Shown here: piece by piece, positions 44,201 to 56,830 of the stretch
Position numbering within the stretch: the first letter of the stretch is position 1
How the letters are laid out: every line of letters starts with the position of its first letter
Origin: Arthrinium phaeospermum
Lineage: Eukaryota; Ascomycota; Sordariomycetes; Amphisphaeriales; Apiosporaceae
Direction of reading: 5' to 3'
Assembly: GCA_006503535.1 (NCBI GenBank)
Contig: QYRS01000003.1
Span: 1,860,001-1,924,000, forward strand
Length of the DNA: 64,000 nt
Notes under the pieces: model-generated
Told to the model about the DNA's origin: nothing
Seen by the model: only the letters and a program-made list of their open reading frames with translations
The model's database searches: none
Position numbers and translations under genes: made by a program

Positions 44201-44480
44201 CGGCGCGCTCGAGCTCCCGGCCGTCCACTTCCTGTGCAAGCACAGCTTCCACCAGCGCTGCCTGAAGCAGGGCGGCAACGACGGGTCCGAGACGGAGTGC
44301 CCCGTGTGCGCGGGCAGCAACATGGCGGTGCGCGCGATGAAGCGGAGCCAGGAGGAGCGGGCGGACCGGCACGACTTGTTCAAGGACGCGCTCGGGAAGA
44401 GCAAGGGCGACGACCGCTTCAAGACGGTGGCGCAGTGGTTCGGGCAGGGGGTTATGGGGAGCGGCTCGGCCATCGAATAG
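41238..44480 (+). CDS. vps11: Vacuolar sorting protein Vps11/Pep5 (HOPS/CORVET core, RING-H2)
   Basis: Vps11 is a core subunit of the HOPS and CORVET tethers that drive fusion at endosomes and vacuoles. Six exons: 41238-41256 (19 nt), 41315-41580, 41633-41752, 41814-42689, 42745-43080, 43131-44480; introns 50-61 bp; 988 aa. The N-terminal WKAFDFFEVSQVKLGDDETR leads into a beta-propeller, the alpha-solenoid has SGMDGQQQNVIYRKYGDHLY and IKAIDNTEPSQVIRK-FLDTQ joined by splicing, and the C-terminal RING-H2 runs about 892-935 (CPGCGG, FLCKHSFHQRCLK, CPVCAG). A coiled segment (INSFRKETEQKRAEIAEL) precedes the RING. The first exon is inferred from phase: only donor GTACCC at 41257 with acceptor ACAG at 41314 fits, giving MALLLVDCTAQWK, so the extreme N-terminus is less certain. 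Confidence 0.95.
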
Positions 44481-45164
44481 GAGATGGATCGGAATGCCCT
44501 GGTGACGATGTCTACAACCAGTCTGTACTTATTTACTCGTACTTGATGAAGAATGATGAACATACATGTGTCATGATACCAGGCATAGCCAGCCAGTGGC
44601 CTTCATCGTTACGAATGTTGTTTCTTTTACCCATGGCTCGTGATGGCCTGTAAGGCTTGCTTTGTTCAGCCTGTATTTGCTTGTTGCTGTGACACATGAC
44701 TGGGGGTGTGTTGGTGGCGCTCCACCACTCTGCTACTTCCCGTACAACATTTGCCGAACGCAAAAGCTGTCGATGTAATCAAAACGCCCAGCTGAAACCC
44801 GTGAAGAGTCTAGTTCCACATGCACAAAAACCAATAACCGTTTCTTGGCGTCCATGTTTCTTTCGTAACGGATAAGGAAAGCCAATCAGAGATTCTCTCT
44901 TGGGTGCGGCTGAAGTTGGATTACAGACGGGGGGAACACGCCACGCCATGGAGAGGATCAGCTGGATGTTTCGAGGAGCCCTCCTTGGTGAATCAAGGAT
45001 GTCAAGATAAACGACTCTCGAACCAGTGTCAAGCTGAAGTGCGAATGAGAGTGACTTAGTGCTATACCCTAAGCTCTTTCGTCCTCCTCTTCTCATTCTC
45101 TTAATACTAGTTAGATTTCACGTAGCATAGTTTGTACAGTATCCAAGTACAGAATAAGTCGACA
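44481..45164. other. Intergenic between vps11 and the DUF7514 gene
   Basis: No gene supported. The last 40 bases are open in frame with the next gene back to an ATG at 45132. Confidence 0.55.
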
Positions 45165-46610
45165 ATGGATATCCCGCCGCCTATTCCACCTCGCCCACCG
45201 GGATACGAAATCCATACTCCCGCTCCGCCAAACGAGAATCCGCCGTTGCCACCAAGACCATCTCCCCAGCAGCAACAGTACCAGCAGGGCTCTTGGACCG
45301 GCTATGCCCAGCCTTCGTACGATTTCCCTGCCCAAGGACCACCACCGCCGCCGCCACAGGCCGCGTCGTCGGCCCCTGGTGGAGGTGGCGGCACATCCAT
45401 GGGCAGTAGGTGGACGCCGTTGTTCCATCCGGACGGCGCGCCCACGCCCCTTTTCGAGGCGCTCATGGCTGCCTTCTTCGGGCGTCTCGATCCCGGCCGC
45501 GCGGGGCATATCAGGCCGGAGACGCTGTCGGCGTTTCTGGACTTGAACGGGTTTCTTCCCGAGGATAATATCTGTACGTTCTTGTTTTGTTTCGCTCACC
45601 CCTTATTCGTGCTACACTGCAAGGTGGAAAACGGCCAACCAGTGGCACCACCATCCAACAAGCACTAAAACGGAACTCAACCACAGGGAAGTCCAACCTC
45701 AAAGACGGCAGCTTCCTCTACACGAGCGAGGACATGGCCGACTACGAGCTCAAGGCCTGCTGCGAGGCCTGGTACTTTGACCACAAGACGGCGGTGCGGC
45801 ACCCGGGCCGGAACCAGCTCCCCTACGGCGGCATGCCGCTCCTGAGCCTCCAGGGCTTCACCGACATGATGGCCGTCGAGTCGGCGGGCGAGCCCGAGCG
45901 CGCCTGGCGCGGGCTGAACGCCGCGCTCCGGCATTACGGGATCTGGCCGGCCATGGGGCCGTTGCCGCGGGAGGTGTTTCTCCAGGTAGGCAGACAAAAT
46001 CGTTCACGTCATCTTGTCATTTTCACCCCTATCAATTTTTGCTAGAATATTGTGGAACACAGGTCTGTGATGGTAGCTGACATTGTGCTCTTGGGTTCGC
46101 AGGATATGCCGCGCCAGCTTCAGCAGCGGCTTGAACAGGTCAAGATCCGGAGCCACCGTGCTGCCCAGGAGAAACTCGATGCCGTGCGAGTGCAGACCCA
46201 AATACAGGCACAGGGCCGCGAGGTAAGCTGTACATCACGAAAGACGTATCGCTTTAACCCCCTATACCCGTGCATCCCTCGTCTTCCCCCCCGCTTCCCC
46301 AGGATTTCCCCCATTGTGCATGTTCGGTTGTTAGAGACCAGTTATGTGGTGTGATAGACCATACCTTTCTACTGCTGCTGCACCGAGATAGCCGAATATG
46401 CGATCTCTTTGACGTCCATCCATCCCAAGTTCTCCTTCTGTGCACCGCCTTCCCCGGAGATGCTCCACCACCCCCGGATTCCGCTATCCCTTGTAGATGG
46501 ATTAGGTGTACCTACCTGACTCGGTGACTGACCAATGCGAACGACACACATACACACAGGCCGCACTGGACCTTATCGATGGCCCTCGTTATGTGCGCAG
46601 ATATTACTAG
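45165..46610 (+). CDS. DUF7514-like fungal protein with proline-rich N-terminus
   Basis: Four exons: 45165-45573, 45687-45985, 46103-46222, 46560-46610; the last intron is 337 bp, the others 113 and 117; all phases agree; 292 aa. The N-terminus is Pro-rich with SH3/WW-ligand-like PPxPPRP runs (MDIPPPIPPRPPG). The globular part (RWTPLFHPDGAPTPLFEALM, then LDPGRAGHIRPETLSAFLD and FLYTSEDMADYELKACC) matches the fungal DUF7514 family as I remember it, a large group of unknown function. A short charged coiled coil (QQRLEQVKIRSHRAAQEKL) and a small terminal exon, ALDLIDGPRYVRRYY, finish it. An in-frame ATG at 45132 could add 11 residues. Confidence 0.82.
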
Positions 46611-48419
46611 GCTGCTAGGATTCCCGCCTATCAACCCAGTCCATGGGTCCCCATGGGGATGGTTAATTAGTTATTGGTTTCGGATCAGGAGGGAAAGAGT
46701 GGCGCCGGTTCGGTAGCAAATTACAAAGCGATGACGAGATCATGATTGTCCCGTCAGGAGATTGCGGCGGCACTAATTCAACGTTGGGCCTTCTCTGGCC
46801 AACGACAATCCCAGGATCGAGTACGTTACCCGTTCCTGTATTTTTCGACTAGTAACATGCCCATGTCGTGAAATTTCGAGGCAGCGACCCTCTACAGTAT
46901 GTCCTCTTGATTTTTCTTTTTCACCAAGGGGGTGCTCGGCAAGTGGGAAAGGTTATTTCGTTTCGGAGCATATGTAAGCAGCACTAGGATCATTTGTCCC
47001 GGGCTGTGCTTCCGTTTTGCGCCATAGTATCGCGAGTCAGATATATGCACCTCTGCCCAGTTCCTTCCTTTCGGGTCCATTTCGATCGATTGATCTGATC
47101 ACCTTGAATGCAACGTTGTCCTCCACTGACAAACGGGCAATGGTGATGCCCGACTCCAGCCGCGGGCGCCATGATATCTCCGGGTCGTGACGAATCAGTT
47201 GGCGCGTCCTTGACGCACTCTCGGGGCACTCTTCGCGCGCCGGTTGCCAACGGCCGCGAGTCAAGCCATAACAAGTCGGCGATAATGGACCATGTTCTGG
47301 ACCTCACACAGATCAAATCCACACATACCAATGGCAGCACCTGTCTCGATGATCCCGCTTACTCCCGATCACAACAGGGGAATTAAACCAACACTACTGT
47401 AATAATATCAGGACTCCTCATTCTTGGAGAGTCGTGACCGGTTTCTTCTCGTAGGGGCTTGATACACACTCACACACACAAAACGTCGTTCCCCGGATAA
47501 CCACCGGCACGATGCTTTCGAAGCTGGTTCCCATATTTGGCGAACCTGGCCAACAAGCAGCCTATTTGCCGTCACAGTAGGCAGATGCCAACCAAACCCT
47601 CGCGGTAGTGAACGGGGGTGTGCTCGCACCTTGATGACACATTTACAGCCACAATCTTTGCTGAAAGTCTAATCGGCCTGGTGTGTCTCGTCTCGCCCGG
47701 AGCCTCCCCCCCTAATCGTTAGCCTCCATTTTGGCGGTCCAGTAGATTTGTAGTTTCTTCCGCTCGGCAACCTTACCCCAGCCGCGATCCAGTAGACCCA
47801 GGAACGTGACGGGCCCTACGGAGAGAAAAGAGTTGCCTTTCTCAGCGTTTGCCCCTCCACCCCTCCATCTCGCCCGAACGCAGCGGAGAGGGAAAGTGGA
47901 AAAAGTAGCGTCGTTTCTTTAATTACGCGACATGAGACATCCAGCATCGTGACAAAGAACTGAAAGCTTGGTACTACTGACACCCCCGATTTCATAGTGT
48001 GGCTGCAAGACTAAGGGGGGGAAAGTGAAGGGTGAGACTGACCTCGACCTTTCACCCAGCCCCCATTCCGCCAATCAACGTCGGACAGGCGGAGGTGGTG
48101 GCGCGGACGACGGCGTCATCCACGGAAAAGTAAATTGCTGGATGTGTGCTACCCTTGATAAGGGAAAAGGTTAAAGTAGTAAAGTGTGGCTGGTCTTTCG
48201 ACTTCTTCGTCTTGGATGTCTGTTAGAGAGAGTGTGTGTCTGTGTGTAATTGTGTGTGAGTGGGCTTGGACTTGGGCTTGAGCTGGGGGGAAAAACAAGA
48301 ATGAAACCTAGCAAACCATCATGGACAACACGGTGTGGCTCGTGTCATTGGGGTTGTTGGGAATTCCGGGAGGGATGGAGAATTATCACATGTCGAGGCG
48401 ATGCTTATTTTCCCAGCAA

Positions 48420-48458
48420 AGAAAAAAAAAAACAAAAAAAACAAAAAAAAAAAAACCA
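48420..48458 (+). repeat. A-rich low-complexity tract
   Basis: Runs of 8 to 13 A broken by single C, inside the gene-free region. Prone to sequencing length error and not coding evidence. Confidence 0.85.
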
Positions 48459-49699
48459 ATCCTCAGTGTGGCAGCTTTCAATTCTTGAATTTCTTGTTGA
48501 GGCCCGGCGTGAAAGAGGCAGCTACTTGCCTACGAGAGCTGAAAAGAGGTGGTTTCACTTTTTAGTTGGGTGTGTGGCTTTTACAAGTGCCCCGATGCTA
48601 CGTTGAGCCTTCTTGGCCTGGTCCATTCGTTCGTTCACCACTTCCGCTCGCCCTTGTCGCCCTGGGATATTGAACGAGACGAAAGATAAAACAAATTAGT
48701 AAAAAACTACTTATGTACGTCGTATTGCGTGCCCATCCTTTCCTACGTCGTTTGGAGACCTCCATGTGCAGAGAGGGGCCGGCGGCGGCGGCGGCAGGCC
48801 CCAAAGAATGAGGGATACGTTAGGTACAGACTGTACCGTGCCGTACCCCATTGGAAGCCGGAGCACTGGGCGAGGATTAATCGCTGACGGAAACGGAAAG
48901 TCTAGACGACGGCCTGATAGTCGTGCCACAATCGATTTGATTTGACGCGGCAACAGCACGACCTCAGCACATTCAATCTTATCTTCATTGCCTTGCATGC
49001 GGCAAGCCGATTTGCATCAGGCTACCAGAGACACTAGATACCGACCGCCGCCGCCGTCTACTGTAGCAGCAGCAGTGGCCGCATCTTATCTTCAACGGAG
49101 ATGACTAGTAAGAGGGATGCGGGTCGAAGACTAGATTTGCATCCCCGTCTGCCCAATGTAGGATGACGTGCATCTTGACTGTCTCGGGAGGCCTTCTTCA
49201 TCCCTTGTTGGCATCAGTCGCGCGAGCAGGCAAACCCGGTAAACCCGAGAAACGAACTTGTCTTCTAATCACTGCCCATACTACTATTCCGTCGTCGTTC
49301 GCTCTCATGCTATGCTATTACTCGTCCTGATCTGCGACTAAAAGATTTACGTTGGCGTAGCACCAGGTAGCGCTGCTGACCATGCATATACAAATCGCAT
49401 TTCGGTCTCGGGTGTTGCTCTCTCGGCCGGTTTCCCACTCGATCTGCATGTACATCTGTACGTGCGCACATCCAGGTGGTTTGGTTACATCATGCACGGA
49501 AAGCGGCGCCGCCTGCTTGAGGAGAGTTCTTGCAGGTTTTCCAATGAGCCTACGGCTCATCATTGGCAGAGAGAGAAAGAGAGCGATGGGCACACGGTCA
49601 ATACGACGACGGCCTTAGCTTGGAGTGTCGGTGCTACAGTACTCCAATCGAGATAGACAGAGTGCGTCGGCGCCAAGCAATGTGATTGGACAGGTGCCC

Positions 49700-49722
49700 A
49701 GGTGGTGGTGGTGGTGGTGGTT
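49700..49722 (+). repeat. TGG trinucleotide microsatellite
   Basis: About seven tandem TGG units in non-coding DNA. Confidence 0.85.
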
Positions 49723-52700
49723 GATATTCTTCTCCCTTTCTCCAAAAAACGATGATGGCGTTAGCGACCCCCTTCTCCTCCCCCTCCCTCCCACTTCGGC
49801 CCACCGCTACCCTCTCCTTCGATATGCCTCAAGATGGGTGCAAATGCTTTCTCCGCATAGATCGACCTGATCAAAGACTTGCGTACATATGCAGAAGGCG
49901 GCTGCAGTCGTACAAATACGTAAGATATCACCAGAGGGCGCTAAACTAGCCCGGCGCCATCGCCATTGGCGGCAGAGGAGGGTGGGACTGTTCTAAGTAT
50001 ATCGATATCGATTTGGACGAGTGGGCGCATGGTGCAGCACCTGCGCCCATTCTTGATGATTACATAAGGTAAGTATGTAGACGCCAAATCGGCATGGTTC
50101 CTATCCGCTGAAGTCCCCAGGCAGTTCCAATGTCTGTCTGCCGACATGTGGTTTGCTGCTGGGATATGGAGACAACCTACTCCGCTGGTCATCCTGGGGT
50201 GTCCTCCTGCTTCAAAGCGTCATCGTTGCTTGAGATTCTGTGTCACATCCTTGTCTAAAACCCCTCAGGTTCAGCTGGCTTGCTCGTAGGAGATATACAG
50301 CAGCGTCTCCAAATCCGAAGCCCAACGCTCGCCTCGAGAGCCAATATCAATTCTGAGCAACGACGTACTCCCTCTTTTTGGCCAGCTCGGCAACGGGGCT
50401 CGCAAGATATTGCCACTACACCCGGGCTAATGGTGATCTCTACAAATCGCTTACGTTCAGCCCAGTGACAGAGAAGCTAGAGCCCAGCGCGAGTGTTGTT
50501 GGCCCAATATCTGAATGGTAACGTAGTCGGCGTGGCTTGCTGAGACCGGTTGCCGAGGGTCCATTCGCGTCCGGCAACCACTTGGTCCAACTGGCTGGAT
50601 GGGTATTGACGGCAACAGGCCAACCTAGCGGGGCGTGATAGAATGGGCTAGTAACCCCGAATTGCCTGCCTGCCGGAGGGTTGGTTGTATGTATGTATGT
50701 ACATGCAAGGTTGACGGTGATCCGGGGGTGTTCTTTTTCGTTTGCTTGTAGGTACAGTATGTACAATTTTATATAGTGTTGGCTGTTTCCCTATCAAATG
50801 ACCAATCACCTGCAGCGTATGAGAAAGAGCCGTCGAACTGGGTGGTGAGCCCGTCGCCCCCCTAGTCAGCAAACATATGACGGAAAACCGACCTGTCATA
50901 TTTGTGATATCCGGAGAATCTCGAACACAGTAAACAGCCGCAGTCAACGGCACGGCCGGCCATATGCGTAGCGAACGAAGCCAAGCCATAGACACACATG
51001 CGTGTTACAAACACACACACATATCGGGTTCACGTAGCTGCAAGCTCCCTAACTTCGATGGCGCTTGGGGCGGAAAATCCCAAATAGAACAAGCGGCTCG
51101 TGGATTGTACTGTAACACCGAAAACCGCCATTTCCCCGCGAGCTTTTACATTGGGGACGAGTATCGCGCGGGGGAAGAATTAAGGGCATCCCTCGCTTGG
51201 GGGCAGATCGGATCTTGGCAGGATTTTACGGATTTGCAGGGGTTCCTCTCTGCCTATGTCTGATGTAAGTCGTCTTTTGAGCCGTCCTCCTTCCATTTGT
51301 CGGGGCATCTTCCCTCCACACTTCGGCCATTCGTCAGCTGCCATGCGCGAAGATGTGGCAGTCCCCAATTCCCGCGACGTTGTAGACAAGCCAGGCAGGC
51401 CCGATATGCTGCATGTCATCATCATTGGGGAAAGAGAAGGAGGACGACGAGGAGGAGGTCCTAGAACTGAAGTCATCTCGCGGAGTAAGATCTAATCAGC
51501 AATTGGGTGTGATGGGACTAGCGCTGGATGAGGTATGTAGGCACCAAGCAAGACCACTTGGTGTCGTTGATCCCCAGAGACTTGGATGGACTTGGTCTAG
51601 AGCGATATGCACCCGGATTAGCATCGGGTATAGCGTCCTGGCTGGTCTAGTGGTACCTCTCTCATCCCTGCGCCATGCGCTTACGCCCCCCTCCGCAACT
51701 GTTCCTGAATTCACCCAGGAAGACACGCAGCGCCTGTCAGCATAGGCTCGACCCCAGACTTTTCATTACTCTCCGAGATATTTGTGATGAGAAAGTGGGC
51801 AAGTTTGTGTTTTAGGTAGGTAATTTGTTCCGAAATGGTGGCTGACCCAATGAACGGATGCAACATCTGTCGGCATGGGCATTGGCCTAGCCCCCAAGAT
51901 GCGTCGGGCTCTGTTCATTGGCTGGGAGCTGAGGGGGACGCGACAAGTTCCCTCTTTGGGTAATCGGGGTCTGGGCTGGCCTCACAAAGTGACGATGCGC
52001 TCATGTCGAGGGGACCATTGGAAAAAAAAGTCTTGGCGGCTGGCGGACTTCACGACAATGCGGCCACACCCGGATCGGACCCATGGCAAGCGGTGCCTCG
52101 TCTACTTTTGGTATACCGGAGTACCCTCCCCTCGAGGGTCTAGACCGCGGTCCACCACCCAGTTGGCTCGATCGCAAGCCTATTCTTGATGCAATCGTGA
52201 GTCTGGACAAGAGTAATGGGCAAGGACGGAGGAGAAGGAGAAAAAGGAGACCCGGCGGCGCCCACCCCACGGTCCCCTCTATTGGCTACGGGCAGAGAAG
52301 CGTGGCCCTCTCAAGAACCAGACATTGATCATGGACCCGACCCAATCAACCCCTAATTGCAAACTCCCTCGATGGATGCAGTCGGGACGTAGTATCCATC
52401 AATGAACTTGGAGGTGAGGTGGGCAATGATACCCAACCGGCACACTCCATCAAACCGAACTACAGTAGGTACCGGCGCACTTTCACGTCAAGTCAATGGA
52501 AATCTCACAAAATGCCATTCTTGCTACACATTAGGTATACGTCCTGATATCATAGCGCCTATGTGTTACACTTACATCCATATGCAGTACATTGGGTAGA
52601 CGGCCATTTGCTGCCGCGGTTTGATGTGGTTGCCACCATTGTTCATCAATCAACATCTTCAACCCCGGAATGCTGCACCCCACTAACAAACCCGACATCA

Positions 52701-55700
52701 GGCGGGGAGCTGGGGAGTTTCCTTTTTCTCTTTGTTTTTCTTTTCCGGGCGTAGATTCAGACCAAATCCCGTAGCTGACGGGCTACAAGTTCACTAATTA
52801 GTTGCTTAAACCGCTAGTAGACAAGACCCGTGTGTCATGGAGTGCATATAGTCCTTACTTCATTCACCCTGGACACATATTATTTACTATCGCCAGGCGG
52901 CTTTTGGTCGATGAATGGACCAGTACGTCCCCGTCCTAGCCCAACCTGCCAAGCTTGCCGCATCCCGAGCCATCAGCCCAAGGCTCTTTGTGACGATCAG
53001 CAGGTTAACCCTAGTGGTGTAGTGTAGTAATAATGTCAAGGGTGTATGATACAAGCGTGTGCTTGGCCGATCGTGAACAGAGCATCATCGAGTCATAGCT
53101 CTGGTACGAGATCTGCCGTACGCAGGCATGGATTGGCGAGTGAGCAGTTGGATGACTACCTATGCAGTCTATCTCCCGTCGTTGTGATTCGTTGTTCCTC
53201 ACGACCCGGGCAATATGTCGATCTGATAACCAAATTGGCGCGATTTGACTATCCTCAAGCAAGAGGTGAAAGGCTTCAACGTCGCTGTGCTGGATCACGG
53301 GAGGCGACGAGTCAGCTAAGAAATTAACCACTGTTCCGTACGTACCTACAAGTTGGAGCGCAGGAACAGAGTGGCAGGGTTGGAACTCTGCAGTAGCACC
53401 GCCGACAACCCCTCCAATGAAGTGCCACAGGTTGCTAGCAGCTTTGAGCCGCTCCCATTCCTACTTGCTACCACCGCCGGTCTGTCGACTTACACAAGAA
53501 AAGAAAAGCCTACAGTAGGGAGACCTTGACCACATAAATGTAACTGCAACTGTAGCCGAGTTCTGCAACAGTCGTATTGTCGCCATGCCGTACAACCGAC
53601 CACATCTAACCAACATGGTCTTCGCTTTGAGGACGGCATGGAGGTTCCTTATCGTCGCCGCACGCAGAAAGAGGCGGCATTGCTATCTGTGCATATGTAC
53701 ATAGCCAAGACTGTATGTGTCTTACGACGGATGTTCATAGGCAGGTAGTAGGATATGTAGGCATAGACTTCTGGTACCTGGCGTTTTCTGCAAAGGTAAT
53801 TGCATTTAATTGGGTGACTGATCAATGGGAAGCGGCCGGACCACGGCGCCGACATCGCGAGCTGCATATCACTACAAAAGCTGCATATGCTGCAAAAAAA
53901 ATTCTCTTCTTTTCTTACATGCTTAGCCTGCAGAACTGCAATGCACAACTCAGGAGAGGAGGGAGGCCAGCCCGTGCCGCCGATTGTTGGCGGTGATGAT
54001 TGATTGCTAGCCATTGCTCGATCGCAAGTTTCCGGGTGCCAAGCCATGCATGACCCGGAGCGGCATACTCTATACGACTACATGCCTCCATAACTTGCCT
54101 AGCAAAGGATACCTAGATAGAAACAGAAATGCATCGGGACCCATTCGAGCCAGCGAGCCAGCCGGACAGGTCCAATCAATTAATTCAAACGCATACATAT
54201 ATCATCCTCTCAGTCAGGAGTCAGGAGTCAGGTAGATACGTAAGTATGTAGATAGACACAGCTAAGACAAGGTGGCCCCCCCTGCCACCAATTAGCTTCC
54301 ATGTTCCTGGGCAATCCTGAGGCCTGACCGTCCTATAGCCCTTGCCCCCCTGCCAATCTGCCCCCCAATCCCCTGCCAAACGTACCAAACATGGCACGTT
54401 ATCGAAACCTCAGGACAGTTCCTCTTCTCTCGCCAAGGACCCAGTCTTGCGCGGTCTGGCTCCTGGGTTCACTGATTTGCGTCCTGAAGACGTCACTCCT
54501 GGTTAGGTGGAAAAAACCGAGCGCAGATCGAATGCCGTCGAATAGGTATGAGATATGAGGTACATATGTAGTATGAACCGACAGCAACAGCATTGTCATA
54601 CCTGCTTTTCCAGACCCCAGCGCGTTCCCTCGAATGTTCTAGTGCAGCGGCTCAGCACAAACTCGAGGCCCACAATGTCGTGAGCCGCACGAATGTTGGG
54701 TCTATCGGAGCCTCAGCTTTAACTACACACGTGCACGACTATAGTAAGTATAGAGATAAGGGTAACTATTGTCTCCTTGATGGCGAAAGCGCTGCTTTTG
54801 GCTACAAGACATCCTCCTATGCCCGGTGTTATCTCGATCGCGTACGACTTCCCCCATCATTGTTATATTTCTCGCTTCCTGACAACGATCTGGCGATCGT
54901 GCCCAGCGCGGATTCGCGGATTCCGGTATCCTATCTCCTGGGCCAAGGTGGGAATCACTAATGGCATTTATAATAGAGTTTTTACCGCCTGGACAGCCGC
55001 CTGGACAAAGTCTCCATATCAGAAGTTTATATGAACCGCTGGTAGCCAATCCAGCAAGCGCAAGCTGCCAGATTATCTGGTTAGTATATCGTCCTGTCCG
55101 ATCCTAGCCTAAAGGACAGCTCAGGTAGCCATGCTGCAATCCGTTGAGCAGCTCCAGTGTTCGCTCCATCCAGCGACCACAAATTCAAGATGGAAGAGGA
55201 GGATCCAGGGCTTGGCATGCTGGGTCGCCCAGACGAAACTCCACCGGAGGATGCCCACCCACCACGCCAGGTCTCCATCCACCATCGCCCAAATTCAATA
55301 ATGTACTGTATATAGCTACCGACTATTCGATTCGACCGAAGGGGGGAAAACAAGATTTGTTTCGATAGGAGAAGTTCCAACACGCGTGCATCTCGAGTTG
55401 CTGTATGTCCGCTTCTCCATGTCGGACATGCATGTGCATAAGCATCACGTAACCCCCCGGCGGGCTCGTCCCCTGCCTACCTGCTCTGGGTACAGTATCT
55501 GGTATGTATGCCGTACATATCGAGGGTTTGGGGCATTGTATCCACGGGGACGGGACGGGAGTTTGGGTGCTACTGTGTATACTGTACAATATATCAATGT
55601 TTTTTGTTGATCGTTCCATAAATCCATACAAAGCCCACCGAGCAACATACAACGGACGATACCTACATATTGCTGCAACCCCCTTCATCTTGTGGTGGCC

Positions 55701-56797
55701 TAACCTAGGGGAATCTATGGTCCTATCGTAGTAGGTACACACTTTGGGTCGCGATATACATACCCAACTCTCCATGCCCTTACAAGTAGATTGACAGTAT
55801 TTTACATTGTCCAAATATTAGAAAGCAGCGAGTGCGTGGTCTGGTAGCGTCTGCACCTGCATCTGCACCCGGCTTCTTTTCTTGAGATGCAACCTATCTC
55901 GAGTACATATCTAACAGATTTGATGGATGAGATCATGTTTAGGAAGATACGGACGGGAAAGGTGTAGTAGGTAGGGCTCACTAAGTACAGTAGGGGGAGG
56001 TACCTGCGAGCACGGGACCCAGGATGCGTGTACTTTTTCTCGACTTGGTGCTAGGGAGCCTTCGTCTGCCCGCCTGAAGTAGTGTCGAAGTCCTCCAGTA
56101 GTGCATCCACCACTGTTTTTTGATGTAAGTTAGGTACCTACGTACACGCTTGTTGGTGGGCTGGCCTACATAACTTACCTAGAGGTATCCAGCATCCAGC
56201 AGCAGATGGTGGAACCTCCCCCCTCCCCCCCCAGCAGAGGGACCGCAGAGGGACCACACCCAAGACGACCCAGGACCCATGCATTGATCAGTTCCCTGCC
56301 CTCTCCTCCTAAGGTTCTTTCAAATCAGATCCGTGCCGACCTACCGCCTGTCCAGTCCTGCTCCAGCCCACCCGCTCGCTCACTCTTAACACTCTCCTCC
56401 CACTTGCCCGCCCATTTTCGACCGTCCGTATTCGCTGCCAACAAGATTCGGTCGTCTGTTCACAAACTCCCACCCCAAGTTCTGATTCAGTCGATAGTAA
56501 CCATTTTTTAAACTTCGGTCTTTTCCCCTTCTTCTGCTACCTTTCAATCCGGCACTGTAACTTTGGTTTCTTCCACTTCTTTTTGACACTCTATCTTACC
56601 AGGCTTCGACGCTTTTTTTCTCAAAACCCGACTTATTAATCCGCCCTGACAGCCAATAATGACGTCCTGAGGAGGAGGGGGGAATCGCTAATCTTCGAAT
56701 ATTTCGCCCGCCTCCCATAGAAACAATAAACTGTTTCTCCTACGCAGCCACCACCGGGCGAATACCAAAACAACAACAAAAAAACAATCTTCTATCT

Positions 56798-56830
56798 ATG
56801 CGAAATAGGAATCTTACCATGGTTCAATGA
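56798..56830 (+). promoter_or_regulatory. Ten-codon uORF whose stop overlaps the kinase start (ATGA)
   Basis: ATG 56798 opens MRNRNLTMVQ and ends at TGA 56828-56830, which overlaps the kinase ATG 56827-56829 by two bases. An even shorter uORF (ATG ACG TCC TGA) lies at 56659-56670. The arrangement would permit termination-reinitiation control; alternatively translation starts at the in-frame ATG 56920. Confidence 0.55.

Larger units (their letters stand above)
46611..56826. other. 10.2 kb gene-free region upstream of the CaMKK-type kinase
   Basis: I could not support any protein gene here on either strand: no ORF has a recognisable domain, and no chain of ORFs joins with matched splice phases. 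Contents seen: T/G-rich GTGTGT run (about 48230-48262), A-rich run (48420-48458), a TGG repeat (49700-49722), GTAT repeats (50686-50702), three copies of GTCAGGA (54213-54231), and several CTACAGTAGG/CTACTGTAG motifs (49058, 52460, 53510, 55985). The final 600 bp are strongly C/T-rich on the plus strand, as in a fungal promoter plus leader. It may hold a long promoter, a spliced leader or non-coding RNAs; none can be proved by eye. Confidence 0.5.

Noticed and set aside
49260..50000. Candidate small secreted-protein ORFs
   Set aside because: No convincing signal peptide with downstream cysteines, and frames overlap on both strands.
46611..56826. Transposon or RIP-degraded repeat island
   Set aside because: No terminal repeats, target duplications, transposase fragments or strong AT shift seen by eye; left as a gene-free region.
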